The notes: a model not told the origin generated them from the letters alone. Positions 1 through 8,537 are shown, counted from the stretch's first letter. The stretch: 64,000 nt of DNA from Hymenobacter sp. GOD-10R (GCF_035609205.1 NZ_CP141184.1:930001-994000); one strand, 5' to 3'. Numbers and translations are program-made.

Positions 1-1256
1 AGCTCTGGCCCGTGCTGCCCAAGTTGTGCTAGCCGGTAGCTAGCTCCTAGGGTTAAGGCATGCACATTATAAATTGGGTGTGTGCCTTCGGTGTGCGGTA
101 CTGTAAGTTCTTCCGCATCTTTTTGCAGAAATTCATAACGGCCATACACAGTAGGCTTGCCTAACGCTATGTTGGTTTCTGCTAACACGGCGTGCTCATT
201 ACCGAAGGCGTAATGGTTCATACCCCAGATGAAGGAAGACGCAATGTAGTGGTAATCGCCCCACTGGCGGCTGTGCATGAGTCCGGCGGTAGTGCGTTGC
301 ACATCCTCATCGGCGTGCAACTCTTCGGGACTTTTCACCCACGCTTGTCCTATCTGTAAAGACAGTTCATTGGTCGGATTCCACATGAGGCGAGCAGCCC
401 ACGAGTCGGACCTAGGTCGGTCGAACCCGTAGCGGTACTCATTGGGTTCGCGGCCCGTGAAGTTGGAGCCTTCCAGCTTAAACTGTTTGTAGCGTACACC
501 TAGGGTGGCTACTCCAAAAGTAATGTGCGTCGCATCTACCCAGTGATGGCTCAGGGGCGCATCGGGGTTCGACATGGCCGAGATGCGGTGCATAAAAGCA
601 GTGGGACCTACGGCTGGCTCACCCGGATAACCTAGGTACAAGGTCATGTCCACGTCTTGAGAAAAGGCGTGTGTATAACCAACGCTTAAGCCAGAGAACA
701 AGTCGTGAGGATGCTGACGGTCAACTAACGGGTTTCCCTTGTACGCCTCACCGGATTGAAAAAGAAGCGGGTAACCATTGTTGCCTTCTGTGAGTGGGTC
801 CAGCGAAACCATTAGGGTGAGATTCAGCAGCCCCCGTTGGCCTACGTTGCGCTGAGCCATGGTCATAAACCAGTTAGGTGCGTCGAGGGTACTACCACCA
901 CGCTGCCCATTTTTTCGCCCGATGTTTTGGTTTGTGTAGCGCCCAAACACGGCCCCGTGGTACATGAGCATCCACGGACCCTTGTGTTGCATCCACATGT
1001 ACATGGGTGTAGCGTCGGGTTGCCAAGCCGTACCGGAACCGTTGCGCGACATAGGCAAATAGCGCGAATATGCGTGCGACATATTCATGTCGTGCATGTC
1101 ATGGTCGCCATGCGCCATGCTCGAATCGCCCATGTGCATGCCCGATTGGTGCATACCTCCGTGCTGGCTGGTGTCAGCCGTAGCATTGTGCATGTGCTGC
1201 GCAGAAACTACCGTTGGTAGCAGTAGCGCGAATACAAAGAGTCTCAGTAAGGGCAT
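1..1256 (-). CDS. Met/His-rich outer-membrane beta-barrel-like protein (partial, cut by window edge)
   Basis: An open frame of 418 codons reads from an ATG at 1256 down to base 1 with no stop, so the C-terminus lies outside the window. Residues 1-19 form a signal peptide ending VSA|Q. Residues 20-61 are crowded with His and Met (for example HMH, GMHMG and HDMHDMNM), a composition typical of copper/silver-binding segments. The rest is rich in aromatic residues and alternating polar/apolar stretches with Gly, as in outer-membrane barrels, and carries RQHPHD at 180-185. I recall similar uncharacterised barrel proteins from metal-resistance neighbourhoods, but this is memory rather than a search. 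The upstream AraC regulator with a CxxC metal-binding-like domain fits a role in copper handling. Start choice rests on the signal peptide; a perfect palindrome ends 4 nt before it. Confidence 0.75.
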   Translation of the reverse strand, partial: MPLLRLFVFALLLPTVVSAQHMHNATADTSQHGGMHQSGMHMGDSSMAHGDHDMHDMNMSHAYSRYLPMSRNGSGTAWQPDATPMYMWMQHKGPWMLMYHGAVFGRYTNQNIGRKNGQRGGSTLDAPNWFMTMAQRNVGQRGLLNLTLMVSLDPLTEGNNGYPLLFQSGEAYKGNPLVDRQHPHDLFSGLSVGYTHAFSQDVDMTLYLGYPGEPAVGPTAFMHRISAMSNPDAPLSHHWVDATHITFGVATLGVRYKQFKLEGSNFTGREPNEYRYGFDRPRSDSWAARLMWNPTNELSLQIGQAWVKSPEELHADEDVQRTTAGLMHSRQWGDYHYIASSFIWGMNHYAFGNEHAVLAETNIALGKPTVYGRYEFLQKDAEELTVPHTEGTHPIYNVHALTLGASYRLAQLGQHGPE

Positions 1257-1260
1257 AAAA

Positions 1261-1310
1261 GAGGCGGTCGGAGTTGTAGAAGAATATTCTTCTACAACTC
1301 CGACCGCCTC
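1261..1310. repeat. 50-bp perfect palindrome just upstream of a start codon
   Basis: Two 25-base arms with no spacer are exact reverse complements, centred between 1285 and 1286 (AAT|ATT). It lies between the AraC stop (1374) and the ATG at 1256 of the next minus-strand gene. Read on the minus strand it is followed by TTTT and then the ATG, so it could be the AraC terminator, an operator, or a leader hairpin that occludes initiation. Confidence 0.9.
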
Positions 1311-1373
1311 CTGGGGGTTGTATGCAATTCGGCTTCAGGGTGTATAAGGTTCTGCTGCCGATAGAAAGCTAGG

Positions 1374-1946
1374 TTACGCTAGTTCGTCGAGGGCTAAACG
1401 CTTTGGCATGAGCTCACGCCGAAATTCACTTACCGAGCGACCTGTTACTTGTCGAAATTGATTACTAAGGTGCTGGCCGCTGCTGTAACGCATCTGATCA
1501 GCAATTTCGCTAAGAGTTAGCTCGCCGTAGCTCAGCATCTCTTTTACACGCTCAATCTTCAGACGAATCAAATATTTCTCGATTGTGAGATTAGCGGTGC
1601 GGGAGAATACCTTACTCAAGTGCGAATAAGTAGCAGCAAACCGATCCGTTAGGAAAGCAGAAGTAGTAAGCGGCATCCGTGCTGTGCGTAAATGCTCTAG
1701 GTACTCAATCAGGCAGCCTTTAATCTGTTCGGTAAGTTGCTCGGCGCGACCCGTAAGTACATCGAAACCTGCTTCGCGCAGCAGTGGGGCTACTGCCACC
1801 GGATCGACCGGCGTAGCCTGATCAAGCTGTGCTTGGCCTAGCTGGACGTTGGTAGGTTTGTAGCCAGCTTGTTCGAGAAGGTGGCGTACCGCCTCAACGC
1901 AGCGCGGGCACACCATATTTTTGATATGAAGCAAGGTTGTTTTCAC
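1374..1946 (-). CDS. AraC-family regulator with N-terminal heavy-metal-associated-like domain
   Basis: This 190-residue protein is probably a metal-responsive transcription factor. Residues 1-70 resemble a small HMA fold, with NMVCPRC giving Cys13 and Cys16 in a CxxC metal-binding pair. Residues about 90-185 form the AraC-type double helix-turn-helix, including LTLSEIADQMRYSSGQHLSNQF and the closing GRSVSEFRREL signature. HMA-AraC proteins of this size are common in Bacteroidota beside copper/cation efflux genes; that is family knowledge, and the metal cannot be read from sequence. It shares strand with the Met/His-rich outer-membrane gene downstream and a small membrane protein upstream, 27 nt away, so the three may be one transcription unit interrupted by the palindrome. 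Confidence 0.85.
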   Translation of the reverse strand: MKTTLLHIKNMVCPRCVEAVRHLLEQAGYKPTNVQLGQAQLDQATPVDPVAVAPLLREAGFDVLTGRAEQLTEQIKGCLIEYLEHLRTARMPLTTSAFLTDRFAATYSHLSKVFSRTANLTIEKYLIRLKIERVKEMLSYGELTLSEIADQMRYSSGQHLSNQFRQVTGRSVSEFRRELMPKRLALDELA

Positions 1947-1973
1947 GGGCGATTGTAATTATGTAGTACGGTG

Positions 1974-2321
1974 TTACTTCAACCGTTTTGCGGTGCTAGT
2001 TGTTTTCCGGCTGGTCGAATTGCCAGTCGCAGTAGTAGTACGAATACGACGGCCGGAGGATACAGTAGGTACTGCTCGCCAACCCTTACCAAACCAGTTT
2101 GCCGCTGCCCAGTTAATAAAAGGTACTACGCCAAGGAAAGTAACTGCCAGCAGCCAGAAAAATACGAAAAAGGCGCCAAATAGCCGAGAGAAGAATGCGT
2201 CGCTAGTGCCGAACAGATATCCTATGAGCAGCAAGGCCAGTCCAAAGCTCACACCAGCTAGTATTGCTATGCGACGCAACCACACTTGGTAATTAGTAGA
2301 AAGAGAAGAAAAGCGAATCAT
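1974..2321 (-). CDS. Small membrane protein of unknown function
   Basis: This 115-residue protein has two strongly hydrophobic stretches, about residues 17-38 and 44-68, and then a Ser/Thr/Arg/Lys-rich basic tail from about residue 85 (with SSGRRIRTTT). The pattern suggests a two-helix inner-membrane protein with a cytoplasmic basic tail. I recognise no family. It sits first in the minus-strand group that leads to the AraC regulator, 27 nt upstream of it, so co-transcription is likely. A TATATTTG box on the minus strand lies about 18 nt upstream of its ATG. Confidence 0.6.
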   Translation of the reverse strand: MIRFSSLSTNYQVWLRRIAILAGVSFGLALLLIGYLFGTSDAFFSRLFGAFFVFFWLLAVTFLGVVPFINWAAANWFGKGWRAVPTVSSGRRIRTTTATGNSTSRKTTSTAKRLK

Positions 2322-2338
2322 AATAGCTGAGAGTATGG

Positions 2339-2346
2339 CAAATATA
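2339..2346 (-). promoter_or_regulatory. Candidate -7 element (TATATTTG) for the minus-strand AraC group
   Basis: Read on the minus strand the bases match the Bacteroidota TAnnTTTG -7 consensus, 18 nt upstream of the ATG at 2321. No clear TTTG is present at the expected -33 distance, so the call is tentative. Confidence 0.4.
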
Positions 2347-2546
2347 GTAGTTGCTCAGCGTCTTAAACGGTAGTAGACTAGTGCAAGAACAACACTTTCG
2401 TATTTCTCGTAGCTTGATTTACGCCTTTGAGTCTCCCTAGGTATTTGCGTTGCAAAAGCTGAATTAGGTACTACGCAAAAACTGTTGCGCTAATCAGCCG
2501 TAGAGGCTATTTGCAGATATTCCTATTCAGCTTTAGTCTCTCTCGT

Positions 2547-2846
2547 ATGAAACTCTCTCACTCGTTTCGTCCCCTAGCTTTTGCCTCTTTGTTGAGCGTA
2601 GCTTCATTAGCATCCTGTAGCACCGGTACCGACTCAGGAGATACCAACGTGGAACGCGGCACTAGCAAGTCTGATGCACCTATGCAGGAGGGCCCTGCCT
2701 CTGCTGGCTCTGACTCAACTACCGCTGGGCTTCGTCCCGACTCGGTACAGCGTCCAACAGGAAAACAGCTTTACGACCATGCGGCCGATGCCCACGACCG
2801 TAACCATGACGGCCTCGAGGATGAGCCGCAAACGCAACAGAAGTAG
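2547..2846 (+). CDS. Small lipoprotein of unknown function
   Basis: The chosen ATG at 2547 gives a 99-residue protein beginning MKLSHSF with a classic lipoprotein signal: a basic n-region, a hydrophobic core and the lipobox LASC, with Cys24 as the acylation site. A TTG in frame at 2511 would add 12 residues that spoil the signal peptide, so it was not used. The mature part is low-complexity, rich in Ser, Thr, Gly and Asp, and ends with DRNHDGLED, which resembles a DxNxDG calcium-binding loop although one loop proves nothing. No family recognised. A hairpin terminator follows at 2869. Confidence 0.6.
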   Translation: MKLSHSFRPLAFASLLSVASLASCSTGTDSGDTNVERGTSKSDAPMQEGPASAGSDSTTAGLRPDSVQRPTGKQLYDHAADAHDRNHDGLEDEPQTQQK

Positions 2847-2868
2847 CAGTCAAAAAATACTCGAAAGC

Positions 2869-2910
2869 AACAAGGCCTCTTTCAACCAGAAAAGAGGCCT
2901 TGTTCATTTT
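2869..2910 (+). terminator. Intrinsic terminator after the lipoprotein gene
   Basis: Perfect 14-bp stem (AACAAGGCCTCTTT with AAAGAGGCCTTGTT), an 8-nt loop and a short T-rich tail. It overlaps the 5' end of an upstream extension of the next gene, which is why the later ATG was chosen there. Confidence 0.8.
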
Positions 2911-2926
2911 ATTGTTGATTGCTCCT

Positions 2927-3526
2927 ATGAAGCTTCCTGTTACTTTCTACCAACAACCTGATGTAGTACAGATTTCTCGTAGCCTGATTGGTAAGTATCT
3001 GTTCACGAACATTGACGGGGTACTTACCGGCGGCCGCATTGTTGAGACGGAGGCGTATGCGCACATAAACGATCAAGCATGCCACTCGCACCTAGGTCGT
3101 TTCACCAAGCGTACACGCATCATGTACGAAGCTGGCGGCGTTGCCTACGTGTATTTGATCTACGGCCGTTATGCGCTGTTCAATATCATCACCAACGAAG
3201 TCGGCAAAGCCGATGCCGTGCTCATCAGGGCTATTGAGCCGGTTGAAGGTATTCCTGAAATGCTGGTGCGTCGTGGGCTAGCTAAAGTTTCTTCCAAGCT
3301 CACGGCAGGACCTGGCTTAGTTACGCAAGCCCTAGGTATCACAACGGCATACTACGGTACCAGCGTAGTGGGTGACATAATCTGGATTGAAGATTACGAC
3401 GAAACTATCCCCGATGAATTGATTATTGCTAGTCCGCGGGTTGGAATCGATTACGCGGGCGATGATGCGACTTTACCTTGGCGATTTCGGTTAAAGAACA
3501 GTAAATGGACTAGCCCAGCAAAGTAG
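2927..3526 (+). CDS. 3-methyladenine DNA glycosylase (AAG/MPG type)
   Basis: This 199-residue protein is a monofunctional glycosylase of the AAG/MPG fold. It removes 3-methyladenine, hypoxanthine and other alkylated purines from DNA to start base-excision repair. Visible family blocks are SRSLIGKYL near the N-terminus, GRIVETEAY (residues 36-44, holding the catalytic Glu), AYVYLIYGRYALFNI and a PGLVTQALGI block. Length is normal for bacterial members. The ATG at 2927 starts the domain directly; the in-frame alternative at 2900 would begin inside the preceding terminator stem. The stop codon lies inside the following hairpin. Confidence 0.93.
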   Translation: MKLPVTFYQQPDVVQISRSLIGKYLFTNIDGVLTGGRIVETEAYAHINDQACHSHLGRFTKRTRIMYEAGGVAYVYLIYGRYALFNIITNEVGKADAVLIRAIEPVEGIPEMLVRRGLAKVSSKLTAGPGLVTQALGITTAYYGTSVVGDIIWIEDYDETIPDELIIASPRVGIDYAGDDATLPWRFRLKNSKWTSPAK

Positions 3527-3545
3527 CTTCGCTGCGAAGCTACTT
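3521..3545. terminator. Bidirectional hairpin between convergent genes
   Basis: Perfect 11-bp stem AAGTAGCTTCG / CGAAGCTACTT with a 3-nt loop. It contains the stop codon of the glycosylase gene and lies 18 nt from the end of the converging methyltransferase gene. Confidence 0.65.
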
Positions 3546-3562
3546 ATGGCACTGGATCTTTG

Positions 3563-4777
3563 CTACTCAGCTGCCTGGCTGATAGGCTGTATCATCCGTT
3601 CGCACACAAGCACGATGGGGCGGCTACGCAGATCGGTAGTCCCAAACAGATACAGGTCTCCGCCTTCTCGGATGCCCGTGCGGCTCCGAAACTCAGCTAC
3701 TGAATCAGGGAAATTACGAGTGGTAACATGCGCCCTGGCTTCTGGACCTAGGTGTGGCCGCAAAGCCTCACCCGCGTAGCGCTCGGTAGCCAAGATGCGG
3801 AAGATACGGCCCGGGAATTCTGGCCGTAGTATGTCGGAAGTGTAGAGGTGACTATGCTGGTGCAGCTTTAACAACTCGAAAGCATTGCCAATACTACGGA
3901 AGCCACCAGCCTTGAGAATGGCTACGTTGGGTTCGTAGAGATACTGCTGTGGGTCGGCGAAGCGCGAAATGGCGCGTGCTTCGCGTGCTTTATTCAACCG
4001 GAAATCCTGCTGTTGGCCATTGCGCAGCAAATTCACCGTGAAGCGCTCTGGGTCCACTGCCGGCTCTGGGCCAAGCTCATACAGCACTTCCTTGCATTCG
4101 TTGTCCACAGCTATCACCCATAGCCGACGTACTTGCTTCAATTCTGCCAATGCTTGTTCAATATCGAGCATGGGAGAAGTCTTCAGCAGCACGCGCTGGC
4201 TTTTGTGCAATAGCAAGGGCATAATACGCAGTACATCTGGCTCGCAATCCTGTAAGCGGTAAATCTTACGTGCTGCCGTATTACGGCGAGCAGGATCAAG
4301 ATATAGCCAGTCAAATGATTGATCCGTGCTCTTCAAAAAACTCACTGCGTCGCTTGCGTGACAAACAATATTTGTTTGGCCGAGCTGCTCTAAGTTGTAA
4401 CGAACTACCGCCACCAAGGCAGGATCACGCTCGACGTAATGGACCTCCGGAATTTGACGAGCGAAGTAGCTAGCATCGACTCCGAAGCCCCCGGTAAGGT
4501 CCGCGAGGCGCTGACCACTTACCAAGCTAGCTTTGAAAGCTGCCGTGCGAGCGGAGGATGCCTGCTCAACCGATAAGGCTGGTGGAAAAATTAAGTCTGG
4601 GTTGCTGGCCCATTCAGGTAGCTTAGTACGGGCCTTCTGCCGTGCCTGGATCTGGCGCACCAGATCGGGTACCGGCAAGCTAGGGAAACGGCGCGCTTGT
4701 AGCGCCAACTGAACGGGGTCTTCATGCAGGTGATCGGCAACATACTGCCGAGCCGCTGCTGGGAGCGGAAATTCCAT
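3563..4777 (-). CDS. Class I SAM-dependent methyltransferase with THUMP-like C-terminal domain
   Basis: This 404-residue protein carries a Rossmann methyltransferase core. Motif I is DLTGGFGVD at 93-101, an acidic motif II follows near YVERD (115-119), and LYLDPARR (158-165) is the DPxx-type motif IV region seen in nucleic-acid methyltransferases. The C-terminal third resembles the THUMP-like domain found on a family of uncharacterised Bacteroidota methyltransferases, which suggests an RNA substrate; the exact target is unknown. It converges on the glycosylase gene, and the next minus-strand gene ends 28 nt upstream of its start. Confidence 0.8.
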   Translation of the reverse strand: MEFPLPAAARQYVADHLHEDPVQLALQARRFPSLPVPDLVRQIQARQKARTKLPEWASNPDLIFPPALSVEQASSARTAAFKASLVSGQRLADLTGGFGVDASYFARQIPEVHYVERDPALVAVVRYNLEQLGQTNIVCHASDAVSFLKSTDQSFDWLYLDPARRNTAARKIYRLQDCEPDVLRIMPLLLHKSQRVLLKTSPMLDIEQALAELKQVRRLWVIAVDNECKEVLYELGPEPAVDPERFTVNLLRNGQQQDFRLNKAREARAISRFADPQQYLYEPNVAILKAGGFRSIGNAFELLKLHQHSHLYTSDILRPEFPGRIFRILATERYAGEALRPHLGPEARAHVTTRNFPDSVAEFRSRTGIREGGDLYLFGTTDLRSRPIVLVCERMIQPISQAAE

Positions 4778-4805
4778 GAAATACTCCTACGAAAAAAACG
4801 CAAAT

Positions 4806-5420
4806 TTAGCGCAAACTCCAACGGATTGCTAGCTGCGGCTGCCCAGTGGGAGCCACTACACCAACAGCCGTGGGCGAAAGTCGGCGCAGCAAGTTATGAT
4901 AGCTGGTCGGAAGATCACTATTATACTCTTCTACTGCCCGTTGAAAGTAGTGACTTGTATTGCGCGAGATAAACACGTTAGCCAGTAAGCTGGCTGCTGC
5001 TACCCCTATGGCCACTTGCTGCTTCGTAGTGAGATAGACTTGTTTATCGCCAGCTAATACCTGTTGACCATAGAAAGCAACTGCGCTAACAAAGATCAGT
5101 CGCTCTCCGATCAATAAGGTTTTTTGCCGCCGGTAGTCATTCAAATAACTGAGCGCCTCTGAATTATAAGCTAGGTATGGTCTAATTCGTTGGCCAAAAA
5201 AACCAGCATTTTGGTAGTCTTCACTACCATCTAAAGAAAAATAAAAGTTCGACTGTGGGCCATTCAATCCTCTGGTTTTGTCCTCTGCACTTATGCTAAC
5301 AAGTGGATGATGTGTGATGTTCGTCTGCGCACGAGCAGCACCGAAGAGTAATATGAATGGCAGCAAAAAGGTGATGCGGCGACCAAAAAGCGTGGCCGTC
5401 AGTAGAGAAAAAGAGGGCAT
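4806..5420 (-). CDS. Putative secreted or membrane protein of unknown function
   Basis: A 204-residue protein. Residues about 12-31 form a signal peptide ending GAARAQ. Two later apolar stretches (about 100-118 and 136-152, the second containing VAIGVAAASLLANVF) could be membrane helices. The segment between carries Tyr-rich, polar sequence with YLAYNSEALSYLNDY. I recognise no family. It is the upstream partner of the methyltransferase gene on the same strand, with 28 nt between them, so the two may be co-transcribed. Confidence 0.6.
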   Translation of the reverse strand: MPSFSLLTATLFGRRITFLLPFILLFGAARAQTNITHHPLVSISAEDKTRGLNGPQSNFYFSLDGSEDYQNAGFFGQRIRPYLAYNSEALSYLNDYRRQKTLLIGERLIFVSAVAFYGQQVLAGDKQVYLTTKQQVAIGVAAASLLANVFISRNTSHYFQRAVEEYNSDLPTSYHNLLRRLSPTAVGVVAPTGQPQLAIRWSLR

Positions 5421-5719
5421 AAACTTGCAAAGAGCAACTGCTTACTAGGAGTTGCTGAGTGATAGAAAACTCGCTGATGCATTAGAACAGAGCGCGCGAG
5501 GCATACGTTCTGACTGCTGTCATATAGGCTTTTTCTAATAATGCAAAGACGGTGCTAATCCTTGATTCGGATCGGCGATTTTTAAAATGCTCAACGGCAT
5601 CTTAAAGCCCACTTGCTAGCATAGCACTATATTTATGCATGCTGCTTGTTATAGCTCAGCTAAAATCCCAATAACAAACTTGTTACCTTTGTAGTTGAAA
5701 CCGCAAAACAGTTACAACT
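5421..5719. other. Intergenic region, about 300 bp, between divergent genes
   Basis: It separates the secreted-protein gene (minus) from ahcY (plus). Only the ahcY -7 promoter element near its right end is recognisable. No RNA gene, repeat or open frame of note was seen, and no SAH-riboswitch-like fold fits in the short leader. Confidence 0.6.
5684..5691 (+). promoter_or_regulatory. Candidate -7 promoter element for ahcY (TACCTTTG)
   Basis: Exact match to the Bacteroidota TAnnTTTG box, 28 nt upstream of the ahcY ATG. No clear -33 TTTG at the usual spacing. Confidence 0.6.
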
Positions 5720-7030
5720 ATGGTGGAGACAACTTACGTACCTTATAAGGTTAAGGACATCACATTGGCCGAATGGGGCCGCAAAGAAATTCGGTTAGCT
5801 GAGGCAGAAATGCCGGGGCTAATGGCATTACGTGCTGAATTCGGTCCTTCGAAACCATTGAAAGATGCTCGCATCGCTGGATGCTTGCACATGACGATTC
5901 AGACGGCAGTACTCATTGAAACGCTCATCGAGCTAGGGGCTGATGTTACGTGGTCTTCGTGTAATATCTTTTCTACACAAGATCATGCGGCAGCAGCTAT
6001 TGCAGCAGCCGGTATTCCGGTGTATGCTTGGAAAGGCATGAACGAAGAGGAATTCAACTGGTGCATCGAGCAGACTTTGTACTTCGGTGAGGAGCGTCAA
6101 CCACTGAATATGATTCTCGATGATGGTGGTGACCTGACGAACATGGTTCTGAACCAATTCCCGGAGTTAGCTGCTGGTATTCGTGGTATTTCGGAGGAAA
6201 CGACCACAGGCGTGCTACGCCTACTCGACCGGGTGAAAAATGGTACCCTGCCGATGCCTGCTTTCAACATCAACGACTCGGTCACGAAGTCGAAGTTTGA
6301 TAACAAGTATGGTTGCAAGGAGTCAGCAGTAGATGCTATTCGTCGGGCTACTGACGTGATGATGGCTGGCAAAATTGCTGTGGTAGCTGGCTACGGCGAC
6401 GTAGGCAAGGGTACTGCTGCTTCACTTCGCGGTGCCGGAGCACGCGTTGTTGTTACGGAAATTGATCCTATCTGCGCGCTGCAAGCCGCTATGGACGGTT
6501 ATGCCGTAAAGAAAATGGCTAACGCTATTAAAGAAGCGGACATCGTAATTACTGCGACTGGTAACTGCGACATCCTGACGGAAGAGCACTTCCGCGCGCT
6601 GAAAGACAAGGCTATTGTTTGTAATATCGGCCACTTCGACGATGAAATCGATATGGCTTGGCTTAACACTAATTACGGTCACACAAAAGATACCGTAAAG
6701 CCTCAGGTTGACCTCTACAACATCGACGGCAAAGAAGTTATCGTGCTGGCCGAAGGACGTCTTGTAAACCTAGGTTGTGCTACAGGTCACCCTTCTTTCG
6801 TGATGTCGAACTCTTTCACTAACCAAACACTAGCACAACTGGAGCTGTGGGAGAACTCGGATAAATACGAGAACAAGGTATATACGCTGCCCAAGCACCT
6901 AGACGAGAAAGTAGCTCGCCTACACCTAGCTAAGATTGGGGTAGAGCTAGATGAGTTGAAGCCAAAGCAAGCTTCTTACATCGGCGTAGATGTAGAAGGT
7001 CCGTTCAAATCAGACCTGTATCGGTACTAG
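5720..7030 (+). CDS. ahcY: Adenosylhomocysteinase
   Basis: This 436-residue cytosolic NAD-dependent enzyme hydrolyses S-adenosylhomocysteine to homocysteine and adenosine, relieving product inhibition of methyltransferases in the activated-methyl cycle. Visible signatures are [17 protein letters not shown] for substrate binding, the Rossmann NAD motif AGYGDVGKG near residues 222-230, [10 protein letters not shown], and the C-terminal FKSDLYRY that matches the conserved PFKPDHYRY-type tail supplying NAD contacts across the tetramer. Length is normal. The gene is monocistronic, bounded by its own TACCTTTG promoter box and a 30-bp-stem terminator. The nearby SAM-dependent methyltransferase is suggestive company, but it is on the other strand. 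Confidence 0.98.
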   Translation: MVETTYVPYKVKDITLAEWGRKEIRLAEAEMPGLMALRAEFGPSKPLKDARIAGCLHMTIQTAVLIETLIELGADVTWSSCNIFSTQDHAAAAIAAAGIPVYAWKGMNEEEFNWCIEQTLYFGEERQPLNMILDDGGDLTNMVLNQFPELAAGIRGISEETTTGVLRLLDRVKNGTLPMPAFNINDSVTKSKFDNKYGCKESAVDAIRRATDVMMAGKIAVVAGYGDVGKGTAASLRGAGARVVVTEIDPICALQAAMDGYAVKKMANAIKEADIVITATGNCDILTEEHFRALKDKAIVCNIGHFDDEIDMAWLNTNYGHTKDTVKPQVDLYNIDGKEVIVLAEGRLVNLGCATGHPSFVMSNSFTNQTLAQLELWENSDKYENKVYTLPKHLDEKVARLHLAKIGVELDELKPKQASYIGVDVEGPFKSDLYRY

Positions 7031-7039
7031 AAATAACCT

Positions 7040-7102
7040 AGCCCCAGTAAAAAAGAAGCCTGGTTCGAATTTTTCGAACCAGGCTTCTTTTTTACTGGGG
7101 CT
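7040..7102. terminator. Bidirectional terminator, 30-bp perfect stem
   Basis: Left arm 7040-7069 and right arm 7073-7102 are exact reverse complements with a TTT loop. Internal A6 and T6 runs give a U-tract in either direction, so it can serve both ahcY and the converging GH16-like gene. Confidence 0.92.
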
Positions 7103-8305
7103 CTATAAAGGGCCAGAAGGGAGTGTATTATGCTGCCAATTAGTCGAAAAGGTGAATGTTTGTAGCTGATTGTTACCACCTTGGTAAGTAATGGTGTTAG
7201 TACGAATATCGTAATGCAATTCACTTTTTACTAAGTAATCTGTCTGCTGAACATTGGCCGTTTCATGAAGGGATTCAACCTTCCAACGTTTGCCGCGGCG
7301 TAATGCACGATAGAGCTCATCGTTGTTACCCCGATAAAAGACCTCTTCAGGTGATAGTGGGTTCACAATAAGAGCACCAACTGCTGTACTGATGTTCGGT
7401 AAGCTTTCTACAATCGATTTGTTCGCTGCTTCTGGATCACTTGTATACGGCAGTGAATAGTCATTGCCACGCGGCTTTAACACTCGGATATAATCAATAT
7501 CCATGTGTGCACGCTGTACAGATTGATCGTAGTTTTTCATCTGTAATGTCGCTAACAGCATTCCTGCACAATTGTGCGTGGCTATTACCGTATCGTCGAC
7601 GTTATAAAGCAAGCGACCATTGAAGAAAAATGACACGCGCGAAGGAGTCCAAACGGCAGTGTAGGTATTGAAGTCATCTGAAAGCAAAGACCCGAAACGT
7701 TTGTAGAGAACAGCCCCTTTTTCTGCATTTCCTAATGAATCATTAGGAAACGTTTTGTGCCAGTCGATGACTCCTGACTGGATAACTGCAGCTGGATCAG
7801 GCTTCAGGTTATCTACCACATCTATCTCCGTATCGCCTGAGAGGAACCAGAAGGTAGGCCATGTTCCGTTTCGGCCTTTAGGGAGCTTGCACCTTATTTC
7901 GAACATTCCGTAAGTAAAGCCCGGGTACATTCCATGGCAGCTTTGGGTGCCATCTATGTCGATTATCGACTCGATCTTACCTGAGACAAACAATCTGTCT
8001 CCATGCTTGCTCGGTTTTGGTTCCGGCAAGCGTTGTGCAGAAAGGCGCAGCAAGCCGGTGCCACGGTGTTTACCATCCGAGCGCAAGGAAACTTGCTCTG
8101 GAGTGAAGTACTCATCTCCCCAGCCTTGGTCAGGATCATTCGGACTTACGAAGCGCCAGTTACGACCTAGCTCCTCTTTTTGGGTGTAAGTGAAATCATC
8201 CTTGAAAATCTCTTGGTAGTTCTTGTAATCAATTGTTGATTGTGCAATTAGCTTATTGAAGATTGCTAGAGTAATAAACAAAACTAGTACTGACCTGAGC
8301 CACAT
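7103..8305 (-). CDS. Secreted glycoside hydrolase family 16-like protein with altered catalytic motif
   Basis: The ATG at 8305 gives a 400-residue protein with a signal peptide (MWLRSVLVLFITLAIFNKLIAQ); an upstream in-frame start at 8383 adds 26 residues before it and is less likely. The next 230 residues match the GH16/concanavalin-like fold of beta-glucan and galactan hydrolases: YGMFEIRCKLPKGRNGTWPTFWFL, then EIDVVD at 160-165, then HTYxxxW-like YTAVWTPSRVSFFFNG. GH16 enzymes use ExDxxE; here the last acidic residue, the general acid/base, is Asp instead of Glu. The C-terminal 110 residues are unassigned. It may be a reduced-activity enzyme or a carbohydrate-binding protein. Confidence 0.8.
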   Translation of the reverse strand: MWLRSVLVLFITLAIFNKLIAQSTIDYKNYQEIFKDDFTYTQKEELGRNWRFVSPNDPDQGWGDEYFTPEQVSLRSDGKHRGTGLLRLSAQRLPEPKPSKHGDRLFVSGKIESIIDIDGTQSCHGMYPGFTYGMFEIRCKLPKGRNGTWPTFWFLSGDTEIDVVDNLKPDPAAVIQSGVIDWHKTFPNDSLGNAEKGAVLYKRFGSLLSDDFNTYTAVWTPSRVSFFFNGRLLYNVDDTVIATHNCAGMLLATLQMKNYDQSVQRAHMDIDYIRVLKPRGNDYSLPYTSDPEAANKSIVESLPNISTAVGALIVNPLSPEEVFYRGNNDELYRALRRGKRWKVESLHETANVQQTDYLVKSELHYDIRTNTITYQGGNNQLQTFTFSTNWQHNTLPSGPL

Positions 8306-8537
8306 ACGAAGAAGTTGGGAGGGATAAAGACTGCAATAAGCAAGCAACTGAAAGAGGTAGTAGGAGCCACCAAAGTCGCACAAATCTTGCCACAGGCTAC
8401 AACTTACATCATGTGACTATTGGTACTTAGGTTGCAAGTACGCATGCTACATCAACGTGTTGTTCTGGAAAGACAGTACGTGATTAACCATGGCAGGTCA
8501 AGGCCGATGCTAACAAAATGCGGATATTTGCGCCTAT

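Noticed and set aside
837..1347. Plus-strand frames of 127 and 86 codons
   Set aside because: They oppose the Met/His-rich minus-strand gene, and their Val/His/Ala or Cys/Met composition is its antisense shadow; one also runs through the palindrome.
2900..2926. Upstream start of the DNA glycosylase
   Set aside because: It lies inside the preceding terminator stem; the later ATG fits the family start.
5421..5719. SAH riboswitch upstream of ahcY
   Set aside because: The -7 box leaves a leader of only about 20-25 nt, and no matching conserved fold was seen.
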